A stretch of DNA of 64,000 nucleotides from Streptomyces sp. CB02009 (GTDB lineage: Bacteria; Actinomycetota; Actinomycetes; Streptomycetales; Streptomycetaceae). A program made the translations under genes and the position numbers. Positions 50,524 through 59,547 of this stretch are shown one piece after another. The stretch is from contig NZ_LIVV01000002.1 in assembly GCF_001905825.1 (NCBI RefSeq), positions 996,441 through 1,060,440 on the forward strand. Direction: 5' to 3'. The first letter of the stretch is position 1. Each line of letters opens with the position of its first letter. The notes beneath the pieces were generated by a model. The model had not been told where the DNA came from and did not search any database. It saw only the letters and a list, made by a program, of their open reading frames with translations.

Positions 50524-52992
50524 GTGAACGAGGACGCGACCGACCCTTTCGTGCGTGTCAGGGGCGCCGGCGAGAACAACCTGCGGAACGTCGACGTCGA
50601 CGTTCCGCGGAACGCGCTGGTCGCCTTCACCGGCGTCTCCGGTTCGGGCAAGTCCTCGCTCGCGTTCGGCACGCTCTACGCGGAGGCCCAGCGGCGTTAC
50701 TTCGAGTCCGTCGCACCGTACGCCCGAAGGCTGTTGCAACAGGTCGGCGCACCCCACGTGCAGGAGATCACCGGGCTGCCGCCGGCCGTGGCCCTGCAGC
50801 AGCGACGTGGATCGCCCAGCTCGCGTTCGACGGTCGGAACCCTCACCACGCTGTCGAATCTGCTGCGCATGCTGTACTCCCGAGCCGGCACCTATCCGCC
50901 CCGGGCCGCACGGCTGGAAGCCGAGTCGTTCTCCCCCAACACCACGGCCGGCGCCTGCCCCGAGTGCCACGGGCTGGGGGCCGTGCACGACGTCGCCGAA
51001 GACCTGCTCGTCCCGGATCCCTCCCTGAGCATCCGGGAGGGGGCCATCGCCGCCTGGCCGGGCGCCTGGCAGGGCGCCAACCTGCGCAGTGTCGTGAACG
51101 GCCTGGGAATCGACATCGACCGACCGTGGCGAAGGCTCAGGAAGAGGGACCGGGACTGGCTGCTGTACACCGACGAGCAGCCCTCCGTGTACGTGGAGCC
51201 GGAGGAGGGCCGCGTCGACTACGGATACCAGGGGAAGTTCTGGAGCGCCCGCAAGCACGTCATGCACGTCCTCGCCGACTCCATGAGCGAGAAGACGCGC
51301 GAACGGGCGCTCCGGTTCGTCAAGAGCGTGCCCTGCCCCGCGTGTGACGGCAGCGGACTGAGGCCCGAGGCGCTCGCCGTGACCTTCGCCGGACATTCCA
51401 TCGCCGAGATCAACGCCATGCCGCTCACCGAGGTCGCGGCGCTGCTGCGGCCCGTCGCGGGGCGGGCCGAGGCCGACGCCACCACGTCGACCGCCCGATC
51501 CGGTGAGACGACCGAGGTCGCGGTCCGGATCTGCGGCGACCTCGTCGCGCGCATCGAGGTGCTGCTCGACCTGGGCCTTGGGTATCTCAGCCTCGGACGC
51601 CGCTCGACGACCCTGTCGCCGGGCGAGGCGCAGCGCCTGAGGATCGCCACCCAGCTGCGCTCCGGGCTGTTCGGCGTGGTCTACGTCCTCGACGAACCCT
51701 CCGCAGGACTGCACCACGCCGACGCGGAACCACTGCTGGAGGTGCTGGACCGCCTCAAGGCGGCGGGAAACTCGCTCTTCGTCGTCGAGCACGACATGGA
51801 CGTGGTGAGGCGGGCGGACTGGGTGGTCGACATCGGCCCCGGTGCGGGCGAGGGCGGCGGACACGTGCTGTACAGCGGCCCGGTCGCCGGTCTGGAGCGG
51901 GTCGGGGAGTCGGCCACGGGCCGGTACCTGTTCGGGCGCGTCCAGCCGCTCGGTCGCCGCCCGCGCGCACCGCACGGCTGGCTGCACCTGCGCGGCGTCT
52001 CCCGGCACAATCTCCACGACGTGTCCGTCGACGTACCGCTCTGTGTACTGACGGCGGTGACGGGCGTCTCCGGTTCCGGGAAGTCGACGTTGGTGACGCA
52101 GGTGCTCGCCGAGGTCGTCCGCCGCCACCTCGGACTCGTACCCGAGGAGCCCGCCGAAGCGCAGCTGGAGGTCGACGTCCAGGACGCGTCGGGGGTCGAG
52201 TCGTTCGACCGGCTGGTCCGGGTCGACCAACGGCCCATCGGCCGGACGCCCCGGTCCAACCTCGCCACGTACACGGGGATGTTCGACGCGGTGCGCAAGC
52301 TGTACGCGGCGACTGACGAAGCCACGGCGCGCGGCTACTCGGCCGGGCGGTTCTCCTTCAACGTGCCCGAGGGGCGGTGCGAGACCTGCCAGGGCGAAGG
52401 ATTCGTCGCGGTGGAACTGCTCTTCCTGCCCGGCACATACGCGCCCTGCCCGACCTGCGGAGGCGCCCGGTACAACGCGGAGACGCTGGAAGTCACCTAC
52501 CGCGGAAAGAACATCGCGGAAGTGCTGTCGCTGTCCGTCGACGACGCCGCCGAGTTCCTGTCCGCCGTCCCCGCGGCCTCCCGGAGCCTGGAGACGTTGC
52601 GCGAGGTGGGACTGGGGTACCTCCGGCTCGGCCAGCCCGCGACGGAACTCAGCGGAGGCGAGGCGCAACGCATCAAACTGGCCACCGAACTGCAACGAGC
52701 CCGCCGCGGGCACGCCCTGTACCTGCTCGACGAGCCGACGGCGGGGCTCCACCCCTCGGACATCGCGCTCCTGCTGCGACAGCTGCACCGCCTCGTCGAC
52801 GCAGGCAACACCGTCGTCCTCGTCGAACACGACCTGGACACGATCGCCACCGCCGACTGGGTCATCGACCTCGGCCCGGGCGGCGGCGACGCCGGCGGGC
52901 GGGTGGTCGCGGCCGGCCCGCCGGCCAAAGTGGCGAAGTCCCGGCGCAGCGCCACCGCGCCCTACCTCGCGGCCCGGCTGGCGCGCTCCTGA
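50524..52992 (+). CDS. UvrA-like ATPase (UvrA2/drug-resistance paralogue)
   Basis: 822 residues, about 130 shorter than housekeeping UvrA. Two ABC halves: Walker A GVSGSGKSSLAFGTLYAEAQ and GVSGSGKSTLVT; signatures LSPGEAQRLRIATQL and LSGGEAQRIKLATEL; Walker B YVLDEPSAGLHHAD and YLLDEPTAGLHPSD. Zinc modules CPECHGLG, CPACDGSG, CETCQGEG and CPTCGGAR are kept. The shorter length suggests a reduced UvrB-binding/insertion region, as in UvrA2 paralogues that protect against DNA-binding drugs. GTG start. No uvrB or uvrC near. Confidence 0.92.
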   Translation: MNEDATDPFVRVRGAGENNLRNVDVDVPRNALVAFTGVSGSGKSSLAFGTLYAEAQRRYFESVAPYARRLLQQVGAPHVQEITGLPPAVALQQRRGSPSSRSTVGTLTTLSNLLRMLYSRAGTYPPRAARLEAESFSPNTTAGACPECHGLGAVHDVAEDLLVPDPSLSIREGAIAAWPGAWQGANLRSVVNGLGIDIDRPWRRLRKRDRDWLLYTDEQPSVYVEPEEGRVDYGYQGKFWSARKHVMHVLADSMSEKTRERALRFVKSVPCPACDGSGLRPEALAVTFAGHSIAEINAMPLTEVAALLRPVAGRAEADATTSTARSGETTEVAVRICGDLVARIEVLLDLGLGYLSLGRRSTTLSPGEAQRLRIATQLRSGLFGVVYVLDEPSAGLHHADAEPLLEVLDRLKAAGNSLFVVEHDMDVVRRADWVVDIGPGAGEGGGHVLYSGPVAGLERVGESATGRYLFGRVQPLGRRPRAPHGWLHLRGVSRHNLHDVSVDVPLCVLTAVTGVSGSGKSTLVTQVLAEVVRRHLGLVPEEPAEAQLEVDVQDASGVESFDRLVRVDQRPIGRTPRSNLATYTGMFDAVRKLYAATDEATARGYSAGRFSFNVPEGRCETCQGEGFVAVELLFLPGTYAPCPTCGGARYNAETLEVTYRGKNIAEVLSLSVDDAAEFLSAVPAASRSLETLREVGLGYLRLGQPATELSGGEAQRIKLATELQRARRGHALYLLDEPTAGLHPSDIALLLRQLHRLVDAGNTVVLVEHDLDTIATADWVIDLGPGGGDAGGRVVAAGPPAKVAKSRRSATAPYLAARLARS

Positions 52993-53126
52993 CGACTGCG
53001 CCTGCGCGACAAGGGCTGAGGAGCCCGTCAGCCGACGGGCCGCACGAGCGCGGGGTTGCCACCGCCACCAGGCGATCTTCGTCGCGGCAGAGAGGCAGCA
53101 GGGGCGCAGGGCGCCGTTGACGTGGC

Positions 53127-55559
53127 ATGCTCACACGTATGGAAGGCGAAGGCGCGGCCTCCGGCGCGAGCGGGGTGACCCCCGAGGTGCTGGCGCTGTC
53201 CAAGGTCGTGTCCAGGCTGCGCGCCGAGGTCGTGGACCTGGAGAGCGGGGCCTCGAGGCTGGCCGTCCTCGAACGTGCCAAAGGCGTGGTCATGGCGAGA
53301 GCGGGCGTGTCCGCGGAGGCCGCCTACCAGCTGCTGCTCGAGCGGGCGGAGGAGAGCCGCAGGAGCCTTCTCGAGGAATGCTGGATCACCCTGGGGAGGC
53401 TGGGAACAGGAAACGGTGCCGCGCCTGTGGGATCCGCGGGGTCCGACGCGCTACTGCCACGAGAGCCGGCCCAGTCCGCGTTCAGTGCCCGTCGGTACGT
53501 CGTCGGCGACGATCGATCGGCGGCGCAACGTGCCCTGCTGGCGCGACTGGCCCAGAGCCTGGCGGAGGCCCGTACCGGGGACGATGTCGCGCGACTCCTC
53601 AGGTCGGCGTTGAAGGACGCCGAATACGTGGACGCCGTGATGATCTACGCCGCCGCGGCGGGAAGCCTGCGCCTCATCGGCAGCGCCGGTGTCGACGGCG
53701 AGCTGGCCGAGCAATGGAGCCACGTGCCTCCGCTGAGCGGCATCGCCGCCCACGAGGTCATCGGCGCCCAGGAGGCGGTGTGGCTCGAAGACCTCGCGGA
53801 GGACATCGCGGGGCATCGGCTCATCGGGGACCCACCCGACCGCTGGCCCTCGCGTGCCTGGCTTCCCGTGCCCGCCTCGGCGCCGATGACGACGGTCATC
53901 GGATTCCTGCGCAGTGTGGCGGGGCCGTTCGACGCACGAACCAGGACTCTGCTGCGGAGAGCGGTCCGCTTGTGCGGTGGGCCCCTCAGCGGAGACGGCG
54001 CGCCACGCGAGGTCAAGGGGTCGGACGAGGGCGTGACCACCGTTCAGGCAGTCTTCGATGCCTTGTCGGGGCCCGCGGTCCTCCTCACACCGCTGAGGTC
54101 GGACAGCGGCGAGGTGGAGGACTACAGGATCGACGCGGCTTCTCCCGAGGCCGTCGACGTGGTCGGGCGACGCGGCACCGAGCTCGTGGGCCGGCGGATC
54201 CTGGAGACGTACCCCACCGTTGCCGGAACCGCCGTGTGGGAGGGCTATCTGAGCACGTTGGTGACGGGTACCGCCTTCGTCAGCGAACCGTTCGCCTACG
54301 AAGAGGTGAACGCCGGCGTCCCCCGGCAGTCCGTGTACTCGGTTCGCTCCTCACGATTCGAGGGACGGCTCGTGGTGTCCTGGATTCGTCACGACGCCAG
54401 TGAGCGCGAGGCGCGCCTCCTGTCGAAGGTGCAGCGTCTGGGCAACCTCGGCTGGGCGAGCTGGAACCTGATCACGGACGTCATCACCTGGTCCGACCAG
54501 GTCTACATCATCTTCGGTCGCGACCCCGCCCTCGGCCCCATGCGGCTGGAAGAGCTGCCCGAGCACCTGGCGGCCGAGGACCTGCCCGCCCTCGGCGCCG
54601 GCGTCCAGCGGCTCCTCGGTGACGGCGCACCCATCGACCAGACCTTTCGCATCACCACCGCGTACGGTCTCCGGCACCTGCGGATCGTCGCCGAGGCCGA
54701 GCGTGACGCGGACGGTGCCCCCGTCGAGGTGCACGGCGTCTTCCAGGACCTCAGTGTGCTGAAGGACGCCGAACTGGCACTGCGCGACAGCGAACGCCAC
54801 AACCTTCTCCAGCGAGGCATGCTCAAGGCCGAACGAGCTCTCGGCGCCCGTCTCCAGGAGGCACTGCTCCCTGTCTCCGCGCAGTCCCTGGATCTCGCCG
54901 GCTTGTGCGTCGATGTCGCCTATCTACCGGCCGATCGCGGCCTCAACGTCGGCGGTGACTGGTACTCCGCCATCGAACTTCCCGACGAGTGCGCCCTGTT
55001 CGTGGTGGGTGATGTTGCCGGGCACGGAATGCCGGCCGTCGGCACCATGGCCCAGCTCCGCTTCACCGCCAAGGGGATGGCCGTCACCGGCTCTCCTCCG
55101 CCCGACGTCCTCAGCAGGCTCAACGCCCTGCTTCTCCACCCGGCGTCGAACGAGCAGGGCGCCACTGCCACCATGATCATGGGGCGCTATCGGCCATCGG
55201 ACCAGTGCCTGACGTGGGCTCGGGCGGGGCATCTGCCGCCCCTCCTGATCCGGGGCGGAAGCGCGGAGTTCCTGGTCCAACCCGACGGCTGTCTCCTCGG
55301 CGCCACGCACGACGCGCGGTACGGCCAGTCGACGGTCGTCCTCCAGCCGGGGGACCACCTTCTGCTGTACACGGACGGCCTCGTGGAGGAACCGGCCGAG
55401 GACATCGAGACCGGTCTCCACCGCCTCGCCGACAAGGCGGCCCGGCTGGTGGAGCAAGGCGGACACCACTCCCTCGCCCGCCGTCTCGCCGACCTGGGGC
55501 AGGACAGGCGGGATGACATCTGCGTTCTCGACCTCCACCTGCCCGACGACCGGTCGTGA
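53127..55559 (+). CDS. ANTAR-GAF-PAS-PAS-PP2C phosphatase
   Basis: 810 residues. Residues 20-95 look like an ANTAR RNA-binding helix bundle (ASRLAVLERAKGVVMARAGV, then AAYQLLLERAEESRRSL). A GAF domain follows (about 130-290), then PAS regions near 305-420 and 430-560, and a C-terminal SpoIIE-type PP2C domain: VGGDWYSAIEL, VVGDVAGHGMPAVGTMAQL, WARAGHLPPLLI, LLLYTDGLVEEPAE and DDICVLDLHLP. All acidic metal ligands are kept. Joining an RNA-antitermination domain to a phosphatase suggests a switch acting at both levels. Start could be ATG 53127 or 53139. Ends in a strong shared terminator. Confidence 0.88.
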   Translation: MLTRMEGEGAASGASGVTPEVLALSKVVSRLRAEVVDLESGASRLAVLERAKGVVMARAGVSAEAAYQLLLERAEESRRSLLEECWITLGRLGTGNGAAPVGSAGSDALLPREPAQSAFSARRYVVGDDRSAAQRALLARLAQSLAEARTGDDVARLLRSALKDAEYVDAVMIYAAAAGSLRLIGSAGVDGELAEQWSHVPPLSGIAAHEVIGAQEAVWLEDLAEDIAGHRLIGDPPDRWPSRAWLPVPASAPMTTVIGFLRSVAGPFDARTRTLLRRAVRLCGGPLSGDGAPREVKGSDEGVTTVQAVFDALSGPAVLLTPLRSDSGEVEDYRIDAASPEAVDVVGRRGTELVGRRILETYPTVAGTAVWEGYLSTLVTGTAFVSEPFAYEEVNAGVPRQSVYSVRSSRFEGRLVVSWIRHDASEREARLLSKVQRLGNLGWASWNLITDVITWSDQVYIIFGRDPALGPMRLEELPEHLAAEDLPALGAGVQRLLGDGAPIDQTFRITTAYGLRHLRIVAEAERDADGAPVEVHGVFQDLSVLKDAELALRDSERHNLLQRGMLKAERALGARLQEALLPVSAQSLDLAGLCVDVAYLPADRGLNVGGDWYSAIELPDECALFVVGDVAGHGMPAVGTMAQLRFTAKGMAVTGSPPPDVLSRLNALLLHPASNEQGATATMIMGRYRPSDQCLTWARAGHLPPLLIRGGSAEFLVQPDGCLLGATHDARYGQSTVVLQPGDHLLLYTDGLVEEPAEDIETGLHRLADKAARLVEQGGHHSLARRLADLGQDRRDDICVLDLHLPDDRS

Positions 55560-55599
55560 GCACGGGGAGCCCGGCCGGCACTGAAGCGACCCGGCTTGC

Positions 55600-55637
55600 A
55601 GGCCGGGCCCGACACCCCAGGGTGTCGGGCCCGGCCT
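55600..55637. terminator. 18-bp perfect hairpin terminator
   Basis: AGGCCGGGCCCGACACCC and its exact complement GGGTGTCGGGCCCGGCCT separated by two bases. It lies between the convergent PP2C (stop 55559) and PRC-barrel (stop 55656) genes and should work both ways. Confidence 0.9.
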
Positions 55638-55655
55638 CGTCGTACAGGAAGTCGA

Positions 55656-56024
55656 TCAGGCGGGGCGGCCGCCGAAGGGGGCGCCGGTACCGTAGTAGAT
55701 GCCCAGGTCCTCCCGGTAGCCGGCGTCGCCGAGGTGCTTGTCCCGGTGGAACTCGGGGGCGTTCTTGATCTGCTCCTTGGTGAGGTCGGCGAAGACCTTC
55801 CCGGCCTCCGGATCGACCCTCACGATGGTGCTTGCCGGCAACAGGACCTCCTTGCCGAAGATCCACACGCCGGTGTCGACCACCAGATAGGAGTCATCGA
55901 CCTCGTCGGAGTGCTTGTCGACCTTGCCGATGCTGCCGTCGGTCGCCTCGACCTTGTATCCGGTCAGATCGGTACCGGCCAGGTGGCCCGACGTCGACTT
56001 GTAATTCCACATGTGTTCAGTCAC
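55656..56024 (-). CDS. PRC-barrel domain protein
   Basis: 122 residues. PRC-barrel pattern in the first 80 residues: GTDLTGYKVEATDGSIGKVD, YLVVDTGVWIFGKEVLLPAS and IVRVDPEAGKVFADLTKEQI. C-terminal KNAPEF then GDAGYREDLGIYYG is typical of the actinobacterial members. Stand-alone PRC-barrel proteins are thought to bind RNA or photosynthetic/cell-envelope partners; role here unknown. GTG start with GGAG upstream; MWNYKS five codons in is an alternative. Confidence 0.88.
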   Translation of the reverse strand: MTEHMWNYKSTSGHLAGTDLTGYKVEATDGSIGKVDKHSDEVDDSYLVVDTGVWIFGKEVLLPASTIVRVDPEAGKVFADLTKEQIKNAPEFHRDKHLGDAGYREDLGIYYGTGAPFGGRPA

Positions 56025-56356
56025 GCGAAAACAACTCCTCGGCCAGTGGAAGACAGCGGGAGCAACTCCTCGCCGAATTCCCTTGTGTATAACGTCGTGC
56101 TGAGCGGATGCGCTGAATTCCGCCCTGGGTGTCCGCGTGCCCGCATTTCACCGCCGTACACGGCAGCGTCATCGCGGCTGCGCTTCCGCCTGACGAAGCG
56201 CCCTTCTCGCCCGCCCCTCGCCTACCCGCTGGAGCGGGTGGGGGCCGGCGCGTGGTGCGGAGACGTCCTCTCGAAGTGACGACACCGCTGACAACGCCGT
56301 CTGGGTGCGCGCTGGACCGGCTGCGGCGGCCCCGAACGTACGGCCGACCCCGCCCG
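56025..56356. other. Gene-free stretch upstream of the PRC-barrel gene
   Basis: About 330 bases holding the leader of the PRC-barrel gene. The immediate upstream 60 bases are richer in A/T (CTTGTGTATAACG), likely promoter; nothing else seen. Confidence 0.5.
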
Positions 56357-56578
56357 TCACGCGGTGCCGGAGCGCAGAAGCCGCAGGACGGCGCGTTCGA
56401 CGCGGCCGTGGGTCGCGGGTTCGCCGAAGGTGCCGTTCTCGCCCAGTCTGCCGAGGGCGGCAGCGATGGTCTCACCCTCCTCGTACAGCTCGATGATGCG
56501 GGGATGGACGCCGTCAGGAGCTTCGGCGTCCGCTGGGTGAACTCCGGGGAGCCGGGGTTCCCGGAGTGCCCGGCACAT
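56357..56578 (-). CDS. Possible small helical protein, uncertain
   Basis: 73 residues if the ATG at 56578 is used. The C-terminal 50 residues are well organised and codon-typical (HPRIIELYEEGETIAAAL, then THGRVERAVLRLLRSG), like a small DNA-binding or recombinase-end helix pair, while the first 20 overlap the end of the membrane-protein gene. It may be a real small gene starting later or the end of a gene whose frame was changed. Confidence 0.3.
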   Translation of the reverse strand: MCRALREPRLPGVHPADAEAPDGVHPRIIELYEEGETIAAALGRLGENGTFGEPATHGRVERAVLRLLRSGTA

Positions 56579-57041
56579 GTCCGGCCCGCGCGGAGAGACG
56601 CTCGCGAGAGGCCAGCGCGATTCCCCCGAGCAACGCGGTACCGGCAGCCGACGCGGCGGCCGTGACCCGAACGCTCTGCGGCACGTCCTCGACGTCCTGA
56701 CGCTCACCGTCGCCCATGACGCACACCGTGCGCAGGCTGCGGAAGTCGACCTCGTAGTCCACCGCCCCCTGCAGCTTGGCGCGACACGGGTGGTTGTAAG
56801 GGAACGGCGCCGAGTCCGCGCCGCCGTCCTGCGCCACGGCCACGGTCGACATCAGCACCAGAGCCCCCATCGCGTACGACGCCACGGCTGTGGCACCGCT
56901 CGCCAGAGCGCAGCCGGCGAGCGCGCGCCACCACCCGGGCCACCGCCTGCTCTTCGTGAAGGCGATCCTGGCGGACTGGGCCAGGAGAAAGACGACGGAT
57001 GCGAGGGCGGCCACAAGTACCACCGGTAAGAAGAAGATCAT
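56514..57041 (-). CDS. Small membrane protein of unknown function
   Basis: 175 residues. Helices: FFLPVVLVAALASVVFLLAQ at the N-terminus, then WWRALAGCALASGATAVASY with AMGALVLMSTVAV, an outside loop with two Cys (NHPCRAKL, RTVCVMGD) that could form a disulfide, and a third helix SVRVTAAASAAGTALLGGIAL. Starts with ATG at 57041. No family recognised. The tail is Pro/Ser-rich and overlaps the uncertain small gene at 56357. Confidence 0.65.
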   Translation of the reverse strand: MIFFLPVVLVAALASVVFLLAQSARIAFTKSRRWPGWWRALAGCALASGATAVASYAMGALVLMSTVAVAQDGGADSAPFPYNHPCRAKLQGAVDYEVDFRSLRTVCVMGDGERQDVEDVPQSVRVTAAASAAGTALLGGIALASRERLSARAGHVPGTPGTPAPRSSPSGRRSS

Positions 57042-57148
57042 GGTGCTGCCCTTCCTCGTGCTCAGCCGAGTACGGCCTCTCGGCCGTCGTCGAGCTGAAC
57101 GTGACGCCAAGCCGGGACGTGCGACACGCACTTCGTCCCGAAGGTTTG

Positions 57149-57586
57149 TCAGCCTGCCGTGAGCACGTCGGAGATGCTCGTAGCGGGGCGGCCCAGCATG
57201 GCTGTCAGCGTTCGCCGCTGGCGCTCTGTCAGCGGGGTGGTGAAGACTACTGCGGCGGCGTCGGTCTCCTCGCACCGCAGAGCGACCTCGCGGACCTTCC
57301 CGTAGGTCAGCAGGGTTCTGGACGAGTAGGGCAGCCCCATCTTCCGGGCCCCGCCGTCCGAGACGCCGCGGCGTTGCACGATCTGCGCCACGACCTGAGC
57401 GCCGTGCGCCGCCAACGTCGTGGCCGCCGATGCCATCACTGTCTCGAAGTCCTTCTGTTTGGCCGAGAAGTACCCGACCAGGACCACGTCCGCACCCACG
57501 GTAGGGATGCGGAACGTCCGGCCCCGGGCCGGCGCCGGGAACCTGCGGTCAGCCAGGCGTCGATCGTCCCGTCGAGGCTTGTACAT
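57149..57586 (-). CDS. Free-standing HflX N-terminal-domain-like protein
   Basis: 145 residues. From residue 28: GADVVLVGYFSAKQKDFET, then GAQVVAQIVQRRGVSDGG, LLTYGKVREVALRCEETDA and AAVVFTTPLTERQRRTL. This is the pattern of the N-domain of HflX GTPases (ribosome-associated heat-shock factor), including the Arg-Arg, the GK..E helix and the LTxxQ motif, but there is no GTPase domain and none nearby. The protein should therefore bind the ribosome without hydrolysing GTP, perhaps competing with HflX. Short basic N-terminus. Confidence 0.8.
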   Translation of the reverse strand: MYKPRRDDRRLADRRFPAPARGRTFRIPTVGADVVLVGYFSAKQKDFETVMASAATTLAAHGAQVVAQIVQRRGVSDGGARKMGLPYSSRTLLTYGKVREVALRCEETDAAAVVFTTPLTERQRRTLTAMLGRPATSISDVLTAG

Positions 57587-57747
57587 GGGCCGCAGGGTAG
57601 GGCGAAGACTGCCGGCAGCGACACCGGGATTCCCTCCGACCGGGTTCGGCGCGCGCCTGGTCGAACCTCCGCTGGGAACGCACAGGGAGTGGCGGTGCAC
57701 GCTCCGTGGTGAACCCGCGTCCTGTCGGTGCCTCTCCACCCTGGTTC

Positions 57748-57771
57748 CACCCAGGGTTCCACCCCTGGGTG
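57748..57771 (+). promoter_or_regulatory. Repeat/palindrome upstream of the membrane protein-kinase-regulator operon
   Basis: CACCCAGGG and CCCTGGGTG as a 9-bp inverted repeat with 6-base spacer, the last two of three 11- to 12-bp repeats beginning CACCC (57737, 57748 and 57760). It lies 38 bases before the start at 57809. Confidence 0.55.
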
Positions 57772-57808
57772 CAGGTGCCGCGAGCTGCGGCGCAGCAGTC
57801 TGGAGGGC

Positions 57809-58333
57809 ATGACAGCAACCGAGTGGATCACCGACGCGGCACTCATCCTGGTCGTCTTCCGACAGCTGCGGGAGGGCCGTCTGGACCGTAAGACGTTCCT
57901 GCTCCCGCTGGCCATCGTGGCCTTCGTGGCGTACTCCTACCTGGACACCATCCCCACCGGAGGCAACGACCTCGTCCTCATCGCCGCACTGATGGCGATC
58001 GGTGCCGTCCTCGGCGTCGCCGGCGGTGTCTACACCCGCATCCGGGCCCTCGACGGACAGCTCCTGATCAAGGCCGGTGCCGTGTCGGCGATCCTGTGGG
58101 TCGTGGGCATGGGGGCCAGGATGGGCTTCCAGGTGTGGGTCGAGCACGCCGGCGGGGCCGACGACGTCGCCCGCTTCAGCCTCACGCACCACATCACCGG
58201 GCAGCAGGCATGGGTGGCGGCCTTCGTCCTGATGGCACTCACCGAGGTGGTGACCCGCGTGGCCACCATCTACGTGCGCAGCAGGACGCACAAGGCGCTC
58301 CACCCCGTGGCCGTGCTCGATCGAGCGGCCTGA
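57809..58333 (+). CDS. Five-helix membrane protein linked to a two-component system
   Basis: 174 residues. Hydrophobic helices: ILVVFRQLREG start, FLLPLAIVAFVAYSYLD, LVLIAALMAIGAVLGVAGGV, AGAVSAILWVVGMGARMGF and AWVAAFVLMALTEVVTRVA. ATG with GGAGGG upstream. Function unknown. Directly followed by the kinase gene (2 bases), so it may be a signal-sensing partner, as membrane proteins with Lia-type kinases are. Confidence 0.8.
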   Translation: MTATEWITDAALILVVFRQLREGRLDRKTFLLPLAIVAFVAYSYLDTIPTGGNDLVLIAALMAIGAVLGVAGGVYTRIRALDGQLLIKAGAVSAILWVVGMGARMGFQVWVEHAGGADDVARFSLTHHITGQQAWVAAFVLMALTEVVTRVATIYVRSRTHKALHPVAVLDRAA

Positions 58334-58335
58334 AC

Positions 58336-59547
58336 GTGCAGTATGTTCGGCTCGTGCCCGCAGACCGCAACGCCCCGCCTCCCAGGTCGGACCTCGGCCC
58401 GGGGGCGGGTGCGCGTCGCGTTCCCGGACAGGACCCCCGCGTGCAGTGGGTGGCGAGCCTCGCGGTGGTCGTCGTGGGCGCGGTGACGATCCGGCCCATG
58501 GGGTTCACCGGCCAGGGCCTGGCCGTGGCCGTTCTCTTCGTGGTGAACGCCGCCGCTCTGCTGGCCAGGCGTCTGCCCGAGCACAGGGTCCCCCCGCGTC
58601 TGGTACTGGTCTGGCTCACCGTCGGCGTCGTCGCGGCAGCCGCTCTGATCGGGGTCAGCAACAGCGGTACGGGCTACCTCTTCGCGTTCTTCCTCTCCGG
58701 TCACATCGGCTACCGGCTGGAGACCCGGCCGGCCCTCGTGCTCGCAGGACTGTGCAGTCTCCTGTGCGGCGCGGTCCTGTTCTTCCGCCTCGGACCGGGG
58801 TACGAAGCCCTGCCGTGGGTGTTCGGACTCCTGACGGGTCTGCCGGTCGTGATGGGCATCCTCAACCGCACACAACGTCAGGCGGTACAGGCGGCCATCG
58901 AGGCGGCGGAGGCTGCCGAGCGCGCGGCCCGGGCCGAGGCACGTACGGCCGTGCTCAGCGAACGCAGCCGGATCGCCAGGGACGTGCACGACGTGCTGGC
59001 GCACTCGCTCGCGGGGATCAACATGCAGCTGGAACTGGCGGACGCGCTGATGGACACCGGCGACCTGGACAAGGTCCGTGAGGCACATGACAAGGCGCAC
59101 GGACTGGTCAAGGACAGCCTGAGGCAGGCGCAGTGGACCGTGCATGCGCTGCGCGAGGACGCCCTGCCCCTGCGGGAGACCTTGACCGCGATGCTGGAGT
59201 CCTCGGGCCACCACGACGCCCTCACCGTGAACGGTACGGTGCGCGACGTGCCGGCCCGGGTGACGCAGGACCTCCTGCGGATCGCGCAGGAGGCCCTCAC
59301 CAACGCGGCCCGGCACGCTCCCGGCGGCGAGGTGCGGGCCGAGCTGACGTACACCGCGGAGGTGGTGTCGCTCCGCGTCCGCAACGGGCCGGCGACCCGC
59401 GAGGTGAGCGCGGGCGTGGGCAGCGGAATGGGCCTGATCGGCATGCGCGAACGGGTGGCGCTCCTGAACGGAACGCTCGGCGCGGGCCCGATCACCGAGG
59501 GACCGCACCGTAACGGCTGGCAAGTGGAGGCAGTGATCCCGGCATGA
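58336..59547 (+). CDS. NarL-type sensor histidine kinase
   Basis: About 403 residues from GTG 58336; GTG 58354 is an alternative, neither has a strong ribosome site. Five membrane helices in the first 190 residues, a coiled-coil (AAIEAAEAAERAARAEA), HisKA_3 motif RIARDVHDVLAHSLAGINMQ, N-box AQEALTNAARHAPGG and G-region GMGLIGMRERVALLNG. Stop overlaps the regulator start (ATGA). Confidence 0.92.
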   Translation: MQYVRLVPADRNAPPPRSDLGPGAGARRVPGQDPRVQWVASLAVVVVGAVTIRPMGFTGQGLAVAVLFVVNAAALLARRLPEHRVPPRLVLVWLTVGVVAAAALIGVSNSGTGYLFAFFLSGHIGYRLETRPALVLAGLCSLLCGAVLFFRLGPGYEALPWVFGLLTGLPVVMGILNRTQRQAVQAAIEAAEAAERAARAEARTAVLSERSRIARDVHDVLAHSLAGINMQLELADALMDTGDLDKVREAHDKAHGLVKDSLRQAQWTVHALREDALPLRETLTAMLESSGHHDALTVNGTVRDVPARVTQDLLRIAQEALTNAARHAPGGEVRAELTYTAEVVSLRVRNGPATREVSAGVGSGMGLIGMRERVALLNGTLGAGPITEGPHRNGWQVEAVIPA

